A program made the position numbers and the translations under genes. A stretch of 64,000 nt of DNA from Candidatus Bathyarchaeota archaeon (GTDB taxonomy: Archaea > Thermoproteota > Bathyarchaeia > Bathyarchaeales > Bathycorpusculaceae): positions 248,001 to 312,000 of the forward strand of contig JAOZHV010000059.1 of assembly GCA_026014725.1 (NCBI GenBank). Direction: 5' to 3'. Numbering within the stretch: position 1 is the first letter of the stretch; the number at the start of each line of letters is the position of its first letter. The notes under the pieces are model-generated. The model saw only the letters and a list, made by a program, of their open reading frames with translations, was not told where the DNA came from and did no database searches. This document shows positions 43,851 to 51,224 of the stretch, in pieces.

Positions 43851-44209
43851 ATGACAGGCGAACATGAAGTAGAGTTGGTCATGAAATATCTAAAGAAGCA
43901 AGGAAAACCCCAATAAATATGAGTAGAGTACGCAAGTCAGGCTGTGACATAAAGTGCGGTGACCAACTCATTGAAGTTAAGAAAAGAGACTTGGAAAATT
44001 ACAGCTTTATTTTCCTGACCCATAATGAGTTTGATAAATTCCTAAAAAACAAGAGCATGTGTTTGTACGTTGTATATAGAAGGGATGGAAAGGAAAAGCT
44101 AAAAATTTTTGATAGAGACACAGTAATCGGCAACTCTAAGGAATCGATAAGATACAGGATTCTATTGAGGAAAGCAATCAAAGAAGATGCTAAGGAAATA
44201 GAGCTTTAG
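43851..44209 (+). pseudogene. Frameshifted NO VEIN/DUF3883-like nuclease-related gene
   Basis: Two frames join to one DUF3883-like domain. The first starts at ATG 43851 (GGAAGGG site upstream), reads EHEVELVMKYLKKQGKP and stops at 43914-43916. The second, one base off, continues INMSRVRKSGCDIKCGDQLI, EVKKRDLENYSFIFLTHNEF and LYVVYRRDGKEKLKIFDRD to the stop at 44209. The junction AAAACCCC is a run where a base could be lost or gained. Together about 118 residues. The family occurs in restriction/defence-linked proteins, so a decayed defence gene is inferred; a sequencing error is the alternative. Confidence 0.65.
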
Positions 44210-44407
44210 AACTGGCTTGTTTTGTTTGCGGGGTTTGTTTATTAGATGTGAGTTGGTGAACTGTTTAGTTTTTGTATTAGACAGTAGTGTGTTTGTTGAG
44301 TTGTTTTGGTTTTTTATGAAGGAGCAAAAGCCTTGTTGGCACGCCGACCTCATTGGCAAGTAGATGTACGCAATTTTGCGTAGCTTACCGTCTATTTGGC
44401 GTCTATT

Positions 44408-44550
44408 AGGAGCATATTTGGATGCTATTAGAAATTCTATGCAGAAACCTATAGGGGTAGGTGAAATTACCGCTTTTCAACGCCAAAAGCATGATGAAAA
44501 ATCAGCGCTTTAAATAGGGGGATAGGATCTACCTGCAAAACAAACAAAAC
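44408..44550. repeat. Dispersed intergenic repeat, copy R4 (short form)
   Basis: Lies in the 386-base gap 44210-44595 between convergent ends. GGAGCATATTTGGATGCTAT, TTCTATGCAGAAACCTATAG, GGGTAGGTGAAATTACCGC, CAACGCCAAAAGCATGATGA, AAATCAGCGCTTTAAATAGG and GGGATAGGATCTACCTGC. It has both end modules and no TTACTRCGACCA boxes. The rest of the gap (44210-44400) shows nothing recognised. Confidence 0.75.
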
Positions 44551-44595
44551 CTCTCTTATTTATAGTATAAATAAGGGGGTATAAAAAAACTGCAG

Positions 44596-45885
44596 CTATC
44601 TTTCCAATGCTTCGCCTTTAAGATAGGTCCCGCAAGCTTCAACCACGCGAACCAGCACACTCTTGCCAAGAATATTCTTTTCGCTTTGAATGGCAACTGG
44701 CTTGTAGGCGAAGTTGCGTCCAACCCAAGACCCCTCAAACTTACCACGCTCATCCACCAAAACCTCACCACACCAGCCAACCCAACGCTGATTCCGCTCA
44801 GCCACAAGACGCTTCGCCAACGTCGACGCAACAGCGCTTCGCCGCTTAATCTCTTCCTTCTCGACTAAGCCATCCTGCATGCCCCACGCCGCTGTTTTGG
44901 GTCGAGCAAAAAACTTTGACACATTAACCACATCAGGCTTAACCTCTTCTAAAAGTTCAAGCGTATTCTCAAACGCCAAAACGCTCTCACCTGGGAACCC
45001 AACAATAACATCAGTCGCCAACGTTAAATCAGGGAACACAGCCCGAAACGCATGTACGATGTCTTTGAATTGTTTAGCTGTGTAGAATCTGCGCATGCCA
45101 CGCAAAACTTCGTCGTCACCGCTTTGCACAGGCAAATGCAAAAATTTGAAAACCTTCTCACTGCGAAAAGCATCAATCAGGCGGTTTTGTATGTCAAAGA
45201 CCCAGTTCGGTGTCATCATGCCAACTCGGATGCGAAAGTCACCCTCCAAACCAGCCAGAGCCTCTAAGAGTTCCGCAAGGTTTGTGCCCAGGTCTCTTCC
45301 GTAGCAAGCTGTGTCTTGTGAGGTTACCCAAAACTCTCTTGCACCAGCCGCATAATCACTCTGCACATGCTTGGAAATCTCATCTATACTGTAGCTTTGC
45401 AGGTGTCCACGCGCAAAAATCACGCAGCAGTAAGCGCAACTGCCCAAACAACCATAATTAATCGGGACAATGCTGACGACTGGGTTTGTGCGTTGCCTTG
45501 GAAGACTAAGTTGCGGCATCTCCGCAACTGCTTCGGTCTCCACCACTGTTTCGCCAGCCATAACACGCAAAACCACATCCACAATCCGCTTGCCGAATGC
45601 TGGACCCACCACGCCGTCGAAACGCACTTCGCGGCACAAACGCTCAAAACTAATCTTCGGCAAGCAACCGGCAACGATAATTTTCTTGTCCTTTGGCGCA
45701 TGCTTTAACGCGTCGATTATGCGGTTCTCAGTTGGCCCCTTTACGGCGCAGGTATTGTAGATTAGTACGTCAGCGTCAGCTTCGCTATCTGCCAACTGGA
45801 ACCCTGCTTGGGCTAAGCAACCAGCTAAGACCTCGCCATCTGCAGTGTTTGCGGAGCAACCAAAGTTTTTAACTAGAACCTGCAA
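44596..45885 (-). CDS. tRNA t6A37 methylthiotransferase (MtaB/CDKAL1 type)
   Basis: 429 residues. Radical SAM enzyme adding a methylthio group to t6A37 of ANN-decoding tRNAs. The N-terminal UPF0004 domain has the three auxiliary-cluster cysteines in FGCSANTADGE, IYNTCAVKGPTE and VAGCLPKI. The radical SAM core has GCLGSCAYCCV (CxxxCxxC) near residue 150, then HLPVQSGDDEVLRGMRR. A C-terminal TRAM domain begins about RWVGWCGEVLVDERGK. The archaeal e-MtaB subgroup is likely. Faces repeat R4 at its 3' end. Confidence 0.92.
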   Translation of the reverse strand: MQVLVKNFGCSANTADGEVLAGCLAQAGFQLADSEADADVLIYNTCAVKGPTENRIIDALKHAPKDKKIIVAGCLPKISFERLCREVRFDGVVGPAFGKRIVDVVLRVMAGETVVETEAVAEMPQLSLPRQRTNPVVSIVPINYGCLGSCAYCCVIFARGHLQSYSIDEISKHVQSDYAAGAREFWVTSQDTACYGRDLGTNLAELLEALAGLEGDFRIRVGMMTPNWVFDIQNRLIDAFRSEKVFKFLHLPVQSGDDEVLRGMRRFYTAKQFKDIVHAFRAVFPDLTLATDVIVGFPGESVLAFENTLELLEEVKPDVVNVSKFFARPKTAAWGMQDGLVEKEEIKRRSAVASTLAKRLVAERNQRWVGWCGEVLVDERGKFEGSWVGRNFAYKPVAIQSEKNILGKSVLVRVVEACGTYLKGEALER

Positions 45886-45988
45886 GCTTATTGTTCACTT
45901 GTATGGTAGATGTTGCAATTACAGATAAAAACGTAGAGGTTCATATATGGGATTTAAACAGGAACATGCAACATAACAAATTAAATGC

Positions 45989-45998
45989 TTTTAAATAA
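45989..45998 (+). promoter_or_regulatory. TATA box of ribbon-helix-helix operon
   Basis: CTTTTAAATA, about 108 bases before the ATG at 46097 and just upstream of the palindrome at 46007-46023. A start site near 46020 would give a leader of about 75 bases. Confidence 0.45.
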
Positions 45999-46006
45999 AT
46001 ACACGA

Positions 46007-46023
46007 ATATGTTATGTACATAT
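46007..46023. promoter_or_regulatory. Palindromic operator candidate
   Basis: ATATGT-TATGT-ACATAT is a perfect 6-base inverted repeat with 5-base spacer, 9 bases downstream of the TATA box, so it would cover the transcription start. Its position suggests autorepression by the ribbon-helix-helix protein encoded next. Confidence 0.5.
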
Positions 46024-46096
46024 TTAATGCATAATATATAGAAGTATAACGTTCAATCATTGTTGTGTAGTCATCTAACAAGGGAGAGATAGCCCG

Positions 46097-46252
46097 ATGA
46101 AGCTAATAACTCTGTATCTGCCTGAAACGTATATAAAAGCTTTGGACCAGTTGGTTGACGAGCGGTTCTATCCGAATCGTGCGGAAGCCATCCGTGTCGC
46201 AATCCGTGATTTGATTAGTGCTGAAGTTTGGAGGCGAAAAGGCGTTGACTAA
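46097..46252 (+). CDS. Ribbon-helix-helix DNA-binding protein
   Basis: 51 residues: MKLITLYLPETYIKALDQLV forms the beta strand and first helix, and YPNRAEAIRVAIRDLI is the turn and second helix of a CopG/Arc fold. GGGAGAG site before ATG 46097. It overlaps the next gene by 8 bases (TTGACTAA). It probably binds as a dimer to the palindrome at 46007-46023 and controls its own operon. Small archaeal RHH proteins with an SRSEAIR/NRAEAIR motif are common. Confidence 0.85.
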   Translation: MKLITLYLPETYIKALDQLVDERFYPNRAEAIRVAIRDLISAEVWRRKGVD

Positions 46253-46529
46253 GCATGTACATGATGAGTTGAAGTGTAGTTTGTCGATTGAGGATGCTAA
46301 GGTTGAGGTTGCGCCAGAAATCATTGATAACAGCGTGGTCATTGCTGGTCCACGAATTGTCCGCAAACCTAAAGGAAAAGTAAAGGTAAGGATGGTTAAG
46401 GCGAAAGTGACCGCGAAGAAAAGCGGGTTGGAAAAAGCCACAAGCCAACTCTACGACCTTGAAGAAGAGTGTGTGCCAGAAAAGCCGCTCAACATCGATT
46501 TTGGTCTCTACCAAATGGAAGACTACTAA
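46245..46529 (+). CDS. Hypothetical protein coupled to RHH regulator
   Basis: 94 residues from TTG 46245, whose bases overlap the stop codon of the RHH gene. Basic middle (RKPKGKVKVRMVKAKVTAKK) and an acidic C-terminus ending QMEDY. No family recognised. Overlap with the repressor gene suggests a functional pair, possibly antitoxin-like or a cofactor of the regulator, but no toxin fold is visible. Confidence 0.6.
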   Translation: MTKHVHDELKCSLSIEDAKVEVAPEIIDNSVVIAGPRIVRKPKGKVKVRMVKAKVTAKKSGLEKATSQLYDLEEECVPEKPLNIDFGLYQMEDY

Positions 46530-46531
46530 GC

Positions 46532-46566
46532 GTCTTCTTTTTCTCTTTTTTTGTGTTTGTTTTTTA
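46532..46566 (+). terminator. T-rich terminator after RHH operon
   Basis: Several T runs (CTTCTTTTTCTC, TTTTTTTGTG, TTGTTTTTTAG) follow the stop at 46529, as expected for archaeal oligo-T termination. Confidence 0.45.
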
Positions 46567-46603
46567 GAAAGGCTATTATTCTCAAAAGCACGATTGCGCT
46601 ATC

Positions 46604-47314
46604 ATGAACAGCATTTTAGAGCAGATTAGGGCTGATTTGAAAGCGAACACAGATGAGAAAACAAGACAGAGCGCTCAGCACTTCTTTAAAGAGCAAATCA
46701 AGTTCTATGGCGTTAAGACTCCAACTGTTGCAAAGATTGCTAAAAAACATTGGCCTTCTGTCAAGGTGTTAGGTAAGCCTGAACTTTTTGGTCTTTGTGA
46801 AGAGTTGTTGCGTTCTGATTACACTGAGGAAGCGTTCATTGTTTCGGCTTGGTTACCACAATATGTCGACAAGCTTGCACCAGCGGATTTGGCGACATTT
46901 AAGCGTTGGATTGAGAAGTACATTAACAATTGGGCAAAGTGCGACAGCTTATGCAACCACACTGTCGGCAACTTAATCCAAAAATATCCTGAAACAGTTG
47001 TGGAACTTGTGGGTTGGGCTAAGAGCCAGAACCGTTGGCTGAAACGTGCTGCGGCTGTTTCGCTCATTATTCCAGCGAAGAAGGGGCTTTTTCTGAGAGA
47101 AGCTTTGGAAATCTGCGACATATTGCTTTTGGATGCGGATGATATGGTGCAGAAGGGTTATGGATGGCTACTCAAAGAGGAAAGCCGCAAGCACCAACGT
47201 GAAGTGTTTGATTACGTGGTTAAACACCGAAAAGTAATGCCTAGAACAGCGTTGCGTTATGCGATTGAGTTGATGCCGAAAGAACTCAAGGCAGAAGCAA
47301 TGAAGAAAGATTAG
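46604..47314 (+). CDS. AlkD-like DNA alkylation repair protein
   Basis: 236 residues of HEAT-like helical repeats. Family features are QHFFKEQIKFYGVKTPTVAK, LLRSDYTEEAFIVSAWLPQY, NNWAKCDSLCNHTVGNLIQK and NRWLKRAAAVSLIIPAKKG, with the Trp/Asp pattern of AlkD glycosylases that excise N3- and N7-alkylated bases. Near-leaderless: no clear ribosome binding site before ATG 46604. The 3' end faces repeat R5. Confidence 0.85.
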   Translation: MNSILEQIRADLKANTDEKTRQSAQHFFKEQIKFYGVKTPTVAKIAKKHWPSVKVLGKPELFGLCEELLRSDYTEEAFIVSAWLPQYVDKLAPADLATFKRWIEKYINNWAKCDSLCNHTVGNLIQKYPETVVELVGWAKSQNRWLKRAAAVSLIIPAKKGLFLREALEICDILLLDADDMVQKGYGWLLKEESRKHQREVFDYVVKHRKVMPRTALRYAIELMPKELKAEAMKKD

Positions 47315-47404
47315 TGACAAAACAAAAAACGCTAAGCTCTAGTTGTGATTCTTTTCTATAGCCCCTTATTTATCCTAAACAGGCACTGTGCTGAAAAAGC
47401 TGTT

Positions 47405-47710
47405 GCTCTTCAGCTACCCCCATCCCCCTATTCAGTGGATTAAAATTTTTGGTTGGTTTTTGTTTTTTCTAGTAGTAGAAGAAGAAACGCTTGCCCTTGT
47501 TCATCATCTTCTTGGGAGGTTGGCAGTGCGGCTTGTTTTTGTTTTGGCGTCTGTTTCGGGTTGCTGGCTGGTTGTGGCGGATTGTACTAAAGCAGAGCGG
47601 CTTTTTTTGATCTACTGATAAAGCAGGTTGGGTGCGGTAGCTGTGCGGTTACTGCGACCATCAAGGGGCTATCGAACGTAGCCTTGGCAGCTTTTACCAC
47701 GACCAATTTC
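47405..47710. repeat. Dispersed intergenic repeat, copy R5 (long form)
   Basis: In the 656-base gap 47315-47970 between convergent ends, same orientation as R2. CTACCCCCATCCCCCTATTC (47414-47433), an inner part similar to R1 (GTAGTAGAAGAAG, ATCATCTTCTTGG, GGTTGTGGCGG), then TTACTGCGACCATCAAGG (47649-47666) and TTTTACCACGACCA (47692-47705). It stops after the second box and lacks the CATGCTTTTGG module. The remaining 47711-47970 holds no gene I can support, only a short protein-like reading (about 47752-47845) and an AT-rich end. Confidence 0.75.
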
Positions 47711-47970
47711 GCATCTTAGAATTCGATTTGAGCTAGTGGCGTAACGCCGAATGTAAGCGAGTATGGCGGGGTTGTTGGTGGTCTGACTGAAACAGGCGCA
47801 ACCGTTAATGGGGCAGTAACTAAAACATGTGAAATTAGTCGTTAACGCTTGAGAACCGATTTCATGACCGAAAACTCGACAGAATTTTATAAGTAAAAGA
47901 AAAAAAGCGTTTAAAATTTTTAACTATCTTTTTTAAGATGTTATCATGACCGATGATATATCAAGCCTAA

Positions 47971-48426
47971 CTATTTGATAGGAAATCTTTGGGAGACTGA
48001 TGTTTTTCCTTCGGGCGCATGAACTGTGAAGGTTCCAAAGTTTTCTGTATATAGAGTCGTGCCTGAAGTCATATTGCCATGGATCGAAACGATCAAGTAA
48101 TAACCTAGGGTTACACTGTAGGTGTGTCCGTTTTTCAAGGTGACTGAATAATTCCCAGAGCTGTTAGGGCTTTGCGGAGGAAACTGGAAGTTATAAGAGG
48201 TCTTAGTTCCTGTTTGAGTGTCAGTGAACTCTAGTGTCTGCAGACTCGTTGGAAACATAGTAAAAACACCCGTGCTGACAACTTTGCCTGACACTATAAC
48301 ATTGTCTTTTTGGTTGGAGTCGTTAAGAAAAAATAGTGTTACCATTACAATAGATGAAACTATAAGTGTTATGACCACTACTGAAATGATTAAAGTGTTC
48401 TTTCTCTTGGTTGAAGTTTGAGTCAT
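47971..48426 (-). CDS. Membrane-anchored secreted protein, unknown
   Basis: 151 residues. One N-terminal membrane segment (about 11-33, LIISVVVITLIVSSIVMVTL) then an extracellular beta-rich part with Asn-Ser/Thr sites (SPNSSGNYSVTL, GNMTSGTTLY) that could be glycosylated. No family recognised. ATG 48426 with an AAGTAAGT-like upstream stretch. Stands alone on its strand. Confidence 0.7.
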   Translation of the reverse strand: MTQTSTKRKNTLIISVVVITLIVSSIVMVTLFFLNDSNQKDNVIVSGKVVSTGVFTMFPTSLQTLEFTDTQTGTKTSYNFQFPPQSPNSSGNYSVTLKNGHTYSVTLGYYLIVSIHGNMTSGTTLYTENFGTFTVHAPEGKTSVSQRFPIK

Positions 48427-48492
48427 TGTTACTTACTTCCTCTTATTACAGTGGAACCCCACAAATAAAAAAGGGGTGGTAGGTGCTCAGGG

Positions 48493-48795
48493 TCAGTCAT
48501 ATTGATGAGCAATAGGGTGGAACAACTTTTCTTGTTGCAGTTGGTCTGAGGGTATGAGGTCGTTGTAGAGAAAACCGCTTTCATAATTGGCAAGTTGTGT
48601 CATGTCTTTCGGAGCACTGGTTGATGGGTCTTCAAAGATGGTGACTGAATCGTCTGCTATCGTTATGTAGCCAATTCTATAAATAGTAACTGAGACGGCA
48701 TCTGGTTTTCCTGCACTAAATAGCCCAAACGAACTGGTGTCTGAGCTTGTTAGCGATTCGGATATTCCAGATGCTAAAGTGCTCAATATGATCAA
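48493..48795 (-). CDS. Doubtful hypothetical protein or gene fragment
   Basis: 100-residue open frame containing PDAVSVTIYRIGYITIADDS and NYESGFLYNDLIPSDQLQQE. Reasonable protein composition, but the 5' part (48700-48860) also reads plausibly on the other strand (PNELVSELVSDSDIPDAKVL onward). The two readings overlap and neither has a clear start signal, so remnants of acquired genes are likely. Confidence 0.3.
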   Translation of the reverse strand: MIILSTLASGISESLTSSDTSSFGLFSAGKPDAVSVTIYRIGYITIADDSVTIFEDPSTSAPKDMTQLANYESGFLYNDLIPSDQLQQEKLFHPIAHQYD

Positions 48796-48867
48796 GCGTG
48801 CGGAGGTTACTTTGGAGCTGGAGCTTTCGTTTGACGTTCGATTATTTGAACTGCACTGTGTTCGTGG

Positions 48868-48937
48868 TTAGTCAAGAAAGTTTGACTAAAAAATCAAGAG
48901 TTTAGTCAAGAAACCCTGACAAGAACGCTTTTAAAAA
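48868..48937 (+). promoter_or_regulatory. TTAGTCAA inverted repeats and TATA box upstream of small membrane protein
   Basis: TTAGTCAA/TTGACTAA is a perfect 8-base inverted repeat (48868-48889) with a 6-base spacer. TTTAGTCAAGAAA (48901-48913) repeats its left arm with context, followed by CCCTGACA. A TATA-like TTTTAAAAA lies at 48929-48937, about 20 bases before ATG 48957. Together they look like a regulator-binding region. Confidence 0.5.
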
Positions 48938-48956
48938 GAACACAACGCAGTAAAAA

Positions 48957-49184
48957 ATGGTGAAGCCTATAAAGAGAATAATAGTCCTGCTAGTCGTTCT
49001 CGTCTTGGTAGCGGCAGCTTGTCTAGTTTTAATTTCTACCGTTGAGGACACGGCGCTTCCATCACCGTTTCTTATAGCTGGCTTAATAGTTGCTTTGGTG
49101 ATGATGGGTGGCACCATTTTCTCGCTTTACATTGAAAAACGCAGCAAAAGCCGAACGGTTGACTTCAGTGTAGGCAAACAATAG
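48957..49184 (+). CDS. Small two-pass membrane protein
   Basis: 75 residues with two membrane segments (about 8-28, RIIVLLVVLVLVAAACLVLI, and 38-58, FLIAGLIVALVMMGGTIFSL), then a basic tail. Function unknown. Very short leader after a TATA box and inverted repeats, so expression is probably controlled. It abuts the convergent PRC-barrel gene with no gap. Confidence 0.65.
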   Translation: MVKPIKRIIVLLVVLVLVAAACLVLISTVEDTALPSPFLIAGLIVALVMMGGTIFSLYIEKRSKSRTVDFSVGKQ

Positions 49185-49466
49185 TTATTCTTTGCATTCT
49201 CTTAGATTTAGCAATTCACTCACAGTTTTGTTTAATATCGCTGTGTCCCCAATTGTTTTAACTTCAGAAACAGGCAAACAAACTATTACTTTACCAAGAT
49301 AAGGGTGCTTAAACCCCAACGCCTTTGTTGCTTCATCACCGAGGGCCACAAAGAAGTTGGTCACTTGCCAAGTATCCATGTTTACCTCCGCACTCTGAAT
49401 CTCACCAAGCACAACAGCATCCGAAGTAATGGCCTTCTTCCAAAACAACCTTGTTATTTCAACCAA
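49185..49466 (-). CDS. PRC-barrel-like protein
   Basis: 93 residues. The pattern KKAITSDAVVLGEIQSAEVN, MDTWQVTNFFVAL and LPVSEVKTIGDTAILNKTV matches a single PRC-barrel, a small beta-barrel that in archaea is linked to RNA metabolism and cell division (CdpB-like proteins). Here it is standalone, so the role is open. Confidence 0.65.
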   Translation of the reverse strand: MVEITRLFWKKAITSDAVVLGEIQSAEVNMDTWQVTNFFVALGDEATKALGFKHPYLGKVIVCLPVSEVKTIGDTAILNKTVSELLNLRECKE

Positions 49467-49583
49467 ACAAAAACCTCACCATTAAGTAAACAAGCCGTTC
49501 TTAATATCTCTTGTTTTGCAAGCCACAGCCCCAGCGAGCAGAACACTTTTTTATCTTGCAAGACCCATAATACTTTGGTAATT

Positions 49584-49979
49584 ATGACGGTTTCTCAACA
49601 AGACAAATACAGACAACTCACTCCTGAGGAAGAACAAGTCATAATAAACAAAGGCACAGAAATGCCCTTCACAGGCAAATACTACGCTTTCTGGGAAAAA
49701 GGCACCTACGTCTGCAAGCGTTGCGGAGCAAAACTGTACCGTTCAGAGAGCAAATTTGAATCCAACTGCGGCTGGCCAAGCTTCGACGACGAAATCCCCG
49801 GCGCAGTAAAACGCCTCCCTGACCCTGATGGCGCGCGCACGGAAATCCAATGCGCCAACTGTGGTGCCCACTTGGGCCATGTTTTCGTTGGAGAGCGTTT
49901 TACTGAGAAGAACACTCGGCACTGCGTGAACTCAATTTCAATGGATTTTATCCCCGACAAAAATAGGACTGCCCCTTAG
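49584..49979 (+). CDS. msrB: Peptide methionine-(R)-S-oxide reductase
   Basis: 131 residues from ATG 49584. Reduces methionine-R-sulfoxide in damaged proteins. Zinc cysteines are in YVCKRCGAKLY and QCANCGAHLGHVF; the catalytic Cys is in NTRHCVNSISMDF. SNCGWPSFDDEI is the other family block. TTTGGTAATT precedes the ATG without a clear site. With catalase it forms the oxidative stress side of this window. No msrA is nearby. Confidence 0.93.
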   Translation: MTVSQQDKYRQLTPEEEQVIINKGTEMPFTGKYYAFWEKGTYVCKRCGAKLYRSESKFESNCGWPSFDDEIPGAVKRLPDPDGARTEIQCANCGAHLGHVFVGERFTEKNTRHCVNSISMDFIPDKNRTAP

Positions 49980-50035
49980 CGCGAAAGAGTTATACATAGG
50001 TTAGTGACAGATGCACATGCAAGTGAAAAAGCAGA

Positions 50036-50848
50036 ATGTCCACCCCTGAACCCACAGCAACACCTCAGCCACCAGCAAGTTTCTTTGGCGTACCTTTCGA
50101 AATATTATTTAACATAATCATCATTGCCGTCATAGCCATAACCCTTGAAAGACTCGTAACCCGATATTTATCACGCTTTGCCAAACGCACAAAACTTGAA
50201 CCAAACGTAGCAAACAACCTCGCACTAACATTTCGAATTTTAGTGTTAATAGTTGCTGTAGGCTTGATAAGCAGCATAAGCGGCGTGAACTCAACATGGA
50301 TTGTCTCAATCTCAGCTATCGGCGCGGCAGCAGTAGGATTCGCATCTCAAAAAACCATCGGCAACATCATCGCAGGCATCTTCCTCATAGCAGCAAAACC
50401 CTTCAAAGTCGGGGATTACGTGCGCATAGGCACAGTGGAAGGCATAGTTTCAGAACTATCCATAAACTACACAAAAATCCTAACAATAAACAACAACACA
50501 GTTTCAATAAGCAACCTGCAGATTTTGGACCGAGAAATAACCAACTACCTCTACGAATGCACCAACCACACGAAACTGTACTGCTACACCTTCGAAGCAG
50601 GCTTTGATCACACTGTTCCAAGCAAAAAAATAACAGAAATATTCAACCAAGTCTTCGAAAAATACACCAAACAACTCCCCAGAAAACCAAGCTTCACACT
50701 AACACGCTCAACCGCTACCGAGAGAGTCTACACAATTTACCTCTACGTCACTGATCCAAAAGAAGTTTTTGACCTTCGACCAAAGATGGCTCAAGAAATA
50801 TTCGAACACTGGGACGCTGAGAGAACACTTATACTAAAAGATAATTAG
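50036..50848 (+). CDS. MscS-family mechanosensitive ion channel
   Basis: 270 residues. Membrane segments at about 18-40, 60-84 and 86-115; the pore helix has AIGAAAVGFASQKTIGNIIA and GIFLIAAKPFKVGDYVRI, typical of MscS TM3 and the start of the beta domain. The C-terminal domain continues GTVEGIVSELSINYTKI. It opens under membrane tension to release osmolytes. ATG 50036. Confidence 0.9.
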   Translation: MSTPEPTATPQPPASFFGVPFEILFNIIIIAVIAITLERLVTRYLSRFAKRTKLEPNVANNLALTFRILVLIVAVGLISSISGVNSTWIVSISAIGAAAVGFASQKTIGNIIAGIFLIAAKPFKVGDYVRIGTVEGIVSELSINYTKILTINNNTVSISNLQILDREITNYLYECTNHTKLYCYTFEAGFDHTVPSKKITEIFNQVFEKYTKQLPRKPSFTLTRSTATERVYTIYLYVTDPKEVFDLRPKMAQEIFEHWDAERTLILKDN

Positions 50849-50879
50849 CGGCACCGCCCAAGTTACGGTGTGATTGCTT

Positions 50880-51224
50880 ATGATTAACAATAGCGAAAAT
50901 AAGTCCACTCAGCTTAAAGCCAAAGCCTCAAAACTCTCAGACTTAATCGAATACCAAGAAGGTGCAGTGGTAAGCCGAACAATCATAGACAAACCCGCTG
51001 GAACCGTAACCGTTTTTGCGTTTGACCAAAACGAAGGCTTAAGCGAACACACCGCACCCTATGACGCCATGGTCTACAACATCGAAGGCGAGGTCCAAGT
51101 AACCATAGCAGGCAAACCTGTCCAACTAAAGGAGGGCGAAATGACCATCATGCCAGCCAACAAACCCCATGCCTTAACAGCAAAAACAAAATTCAAAATG
51201 TTGCTCGTTATGATAAAATCCTAA
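50880..51224 (+). CDS. Cupin-domain protein
   Basis: 114 residues from ATG 50880 (TTG 50874 possible). Single cupin barrel: FAFDQNEGLSEHTAPYDAMV (His metal ligand), VYNIEGEVQVTIAGKPVQLK, and GEMTIMPANKPHALTAK (second His). Probably binds a metal; substrate unknown. The 3' end overlaps the convergent nitroreductase gene by 4 bases. Confidence 0.85.
   Translation: MINNSENKSTQLKAKASKLSDLIEYQEGAVVSRTIIDKPAGTVTVFAFDQNEGLSEHTAPYDAMVYNIEGEVQVTIAGKPVQLKEGEMTIMPANKPHALTAKTKFKMLLVMIKS

Noticed and set aside
47388-47618. 76-residue open frame on the plus strand
   Set aside because: Lies within repeat R5 and shares words with the R1 frame on the other strand; more likely a DNA module than a gene.
47752-47845. 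Plus-strand reading with VSEYGGVVGGLTETGATVNG
   Set aside because: About 30 residues, no start site and no upstream coding sequence; possible fragment only.
48741-48869. Plus-strand reading with PNELVSELVSDSDIPDAKVL
   Set aside because: Protein-like but short, without start signals and overlapping the minus-strand frame; kept only as a possible relic.
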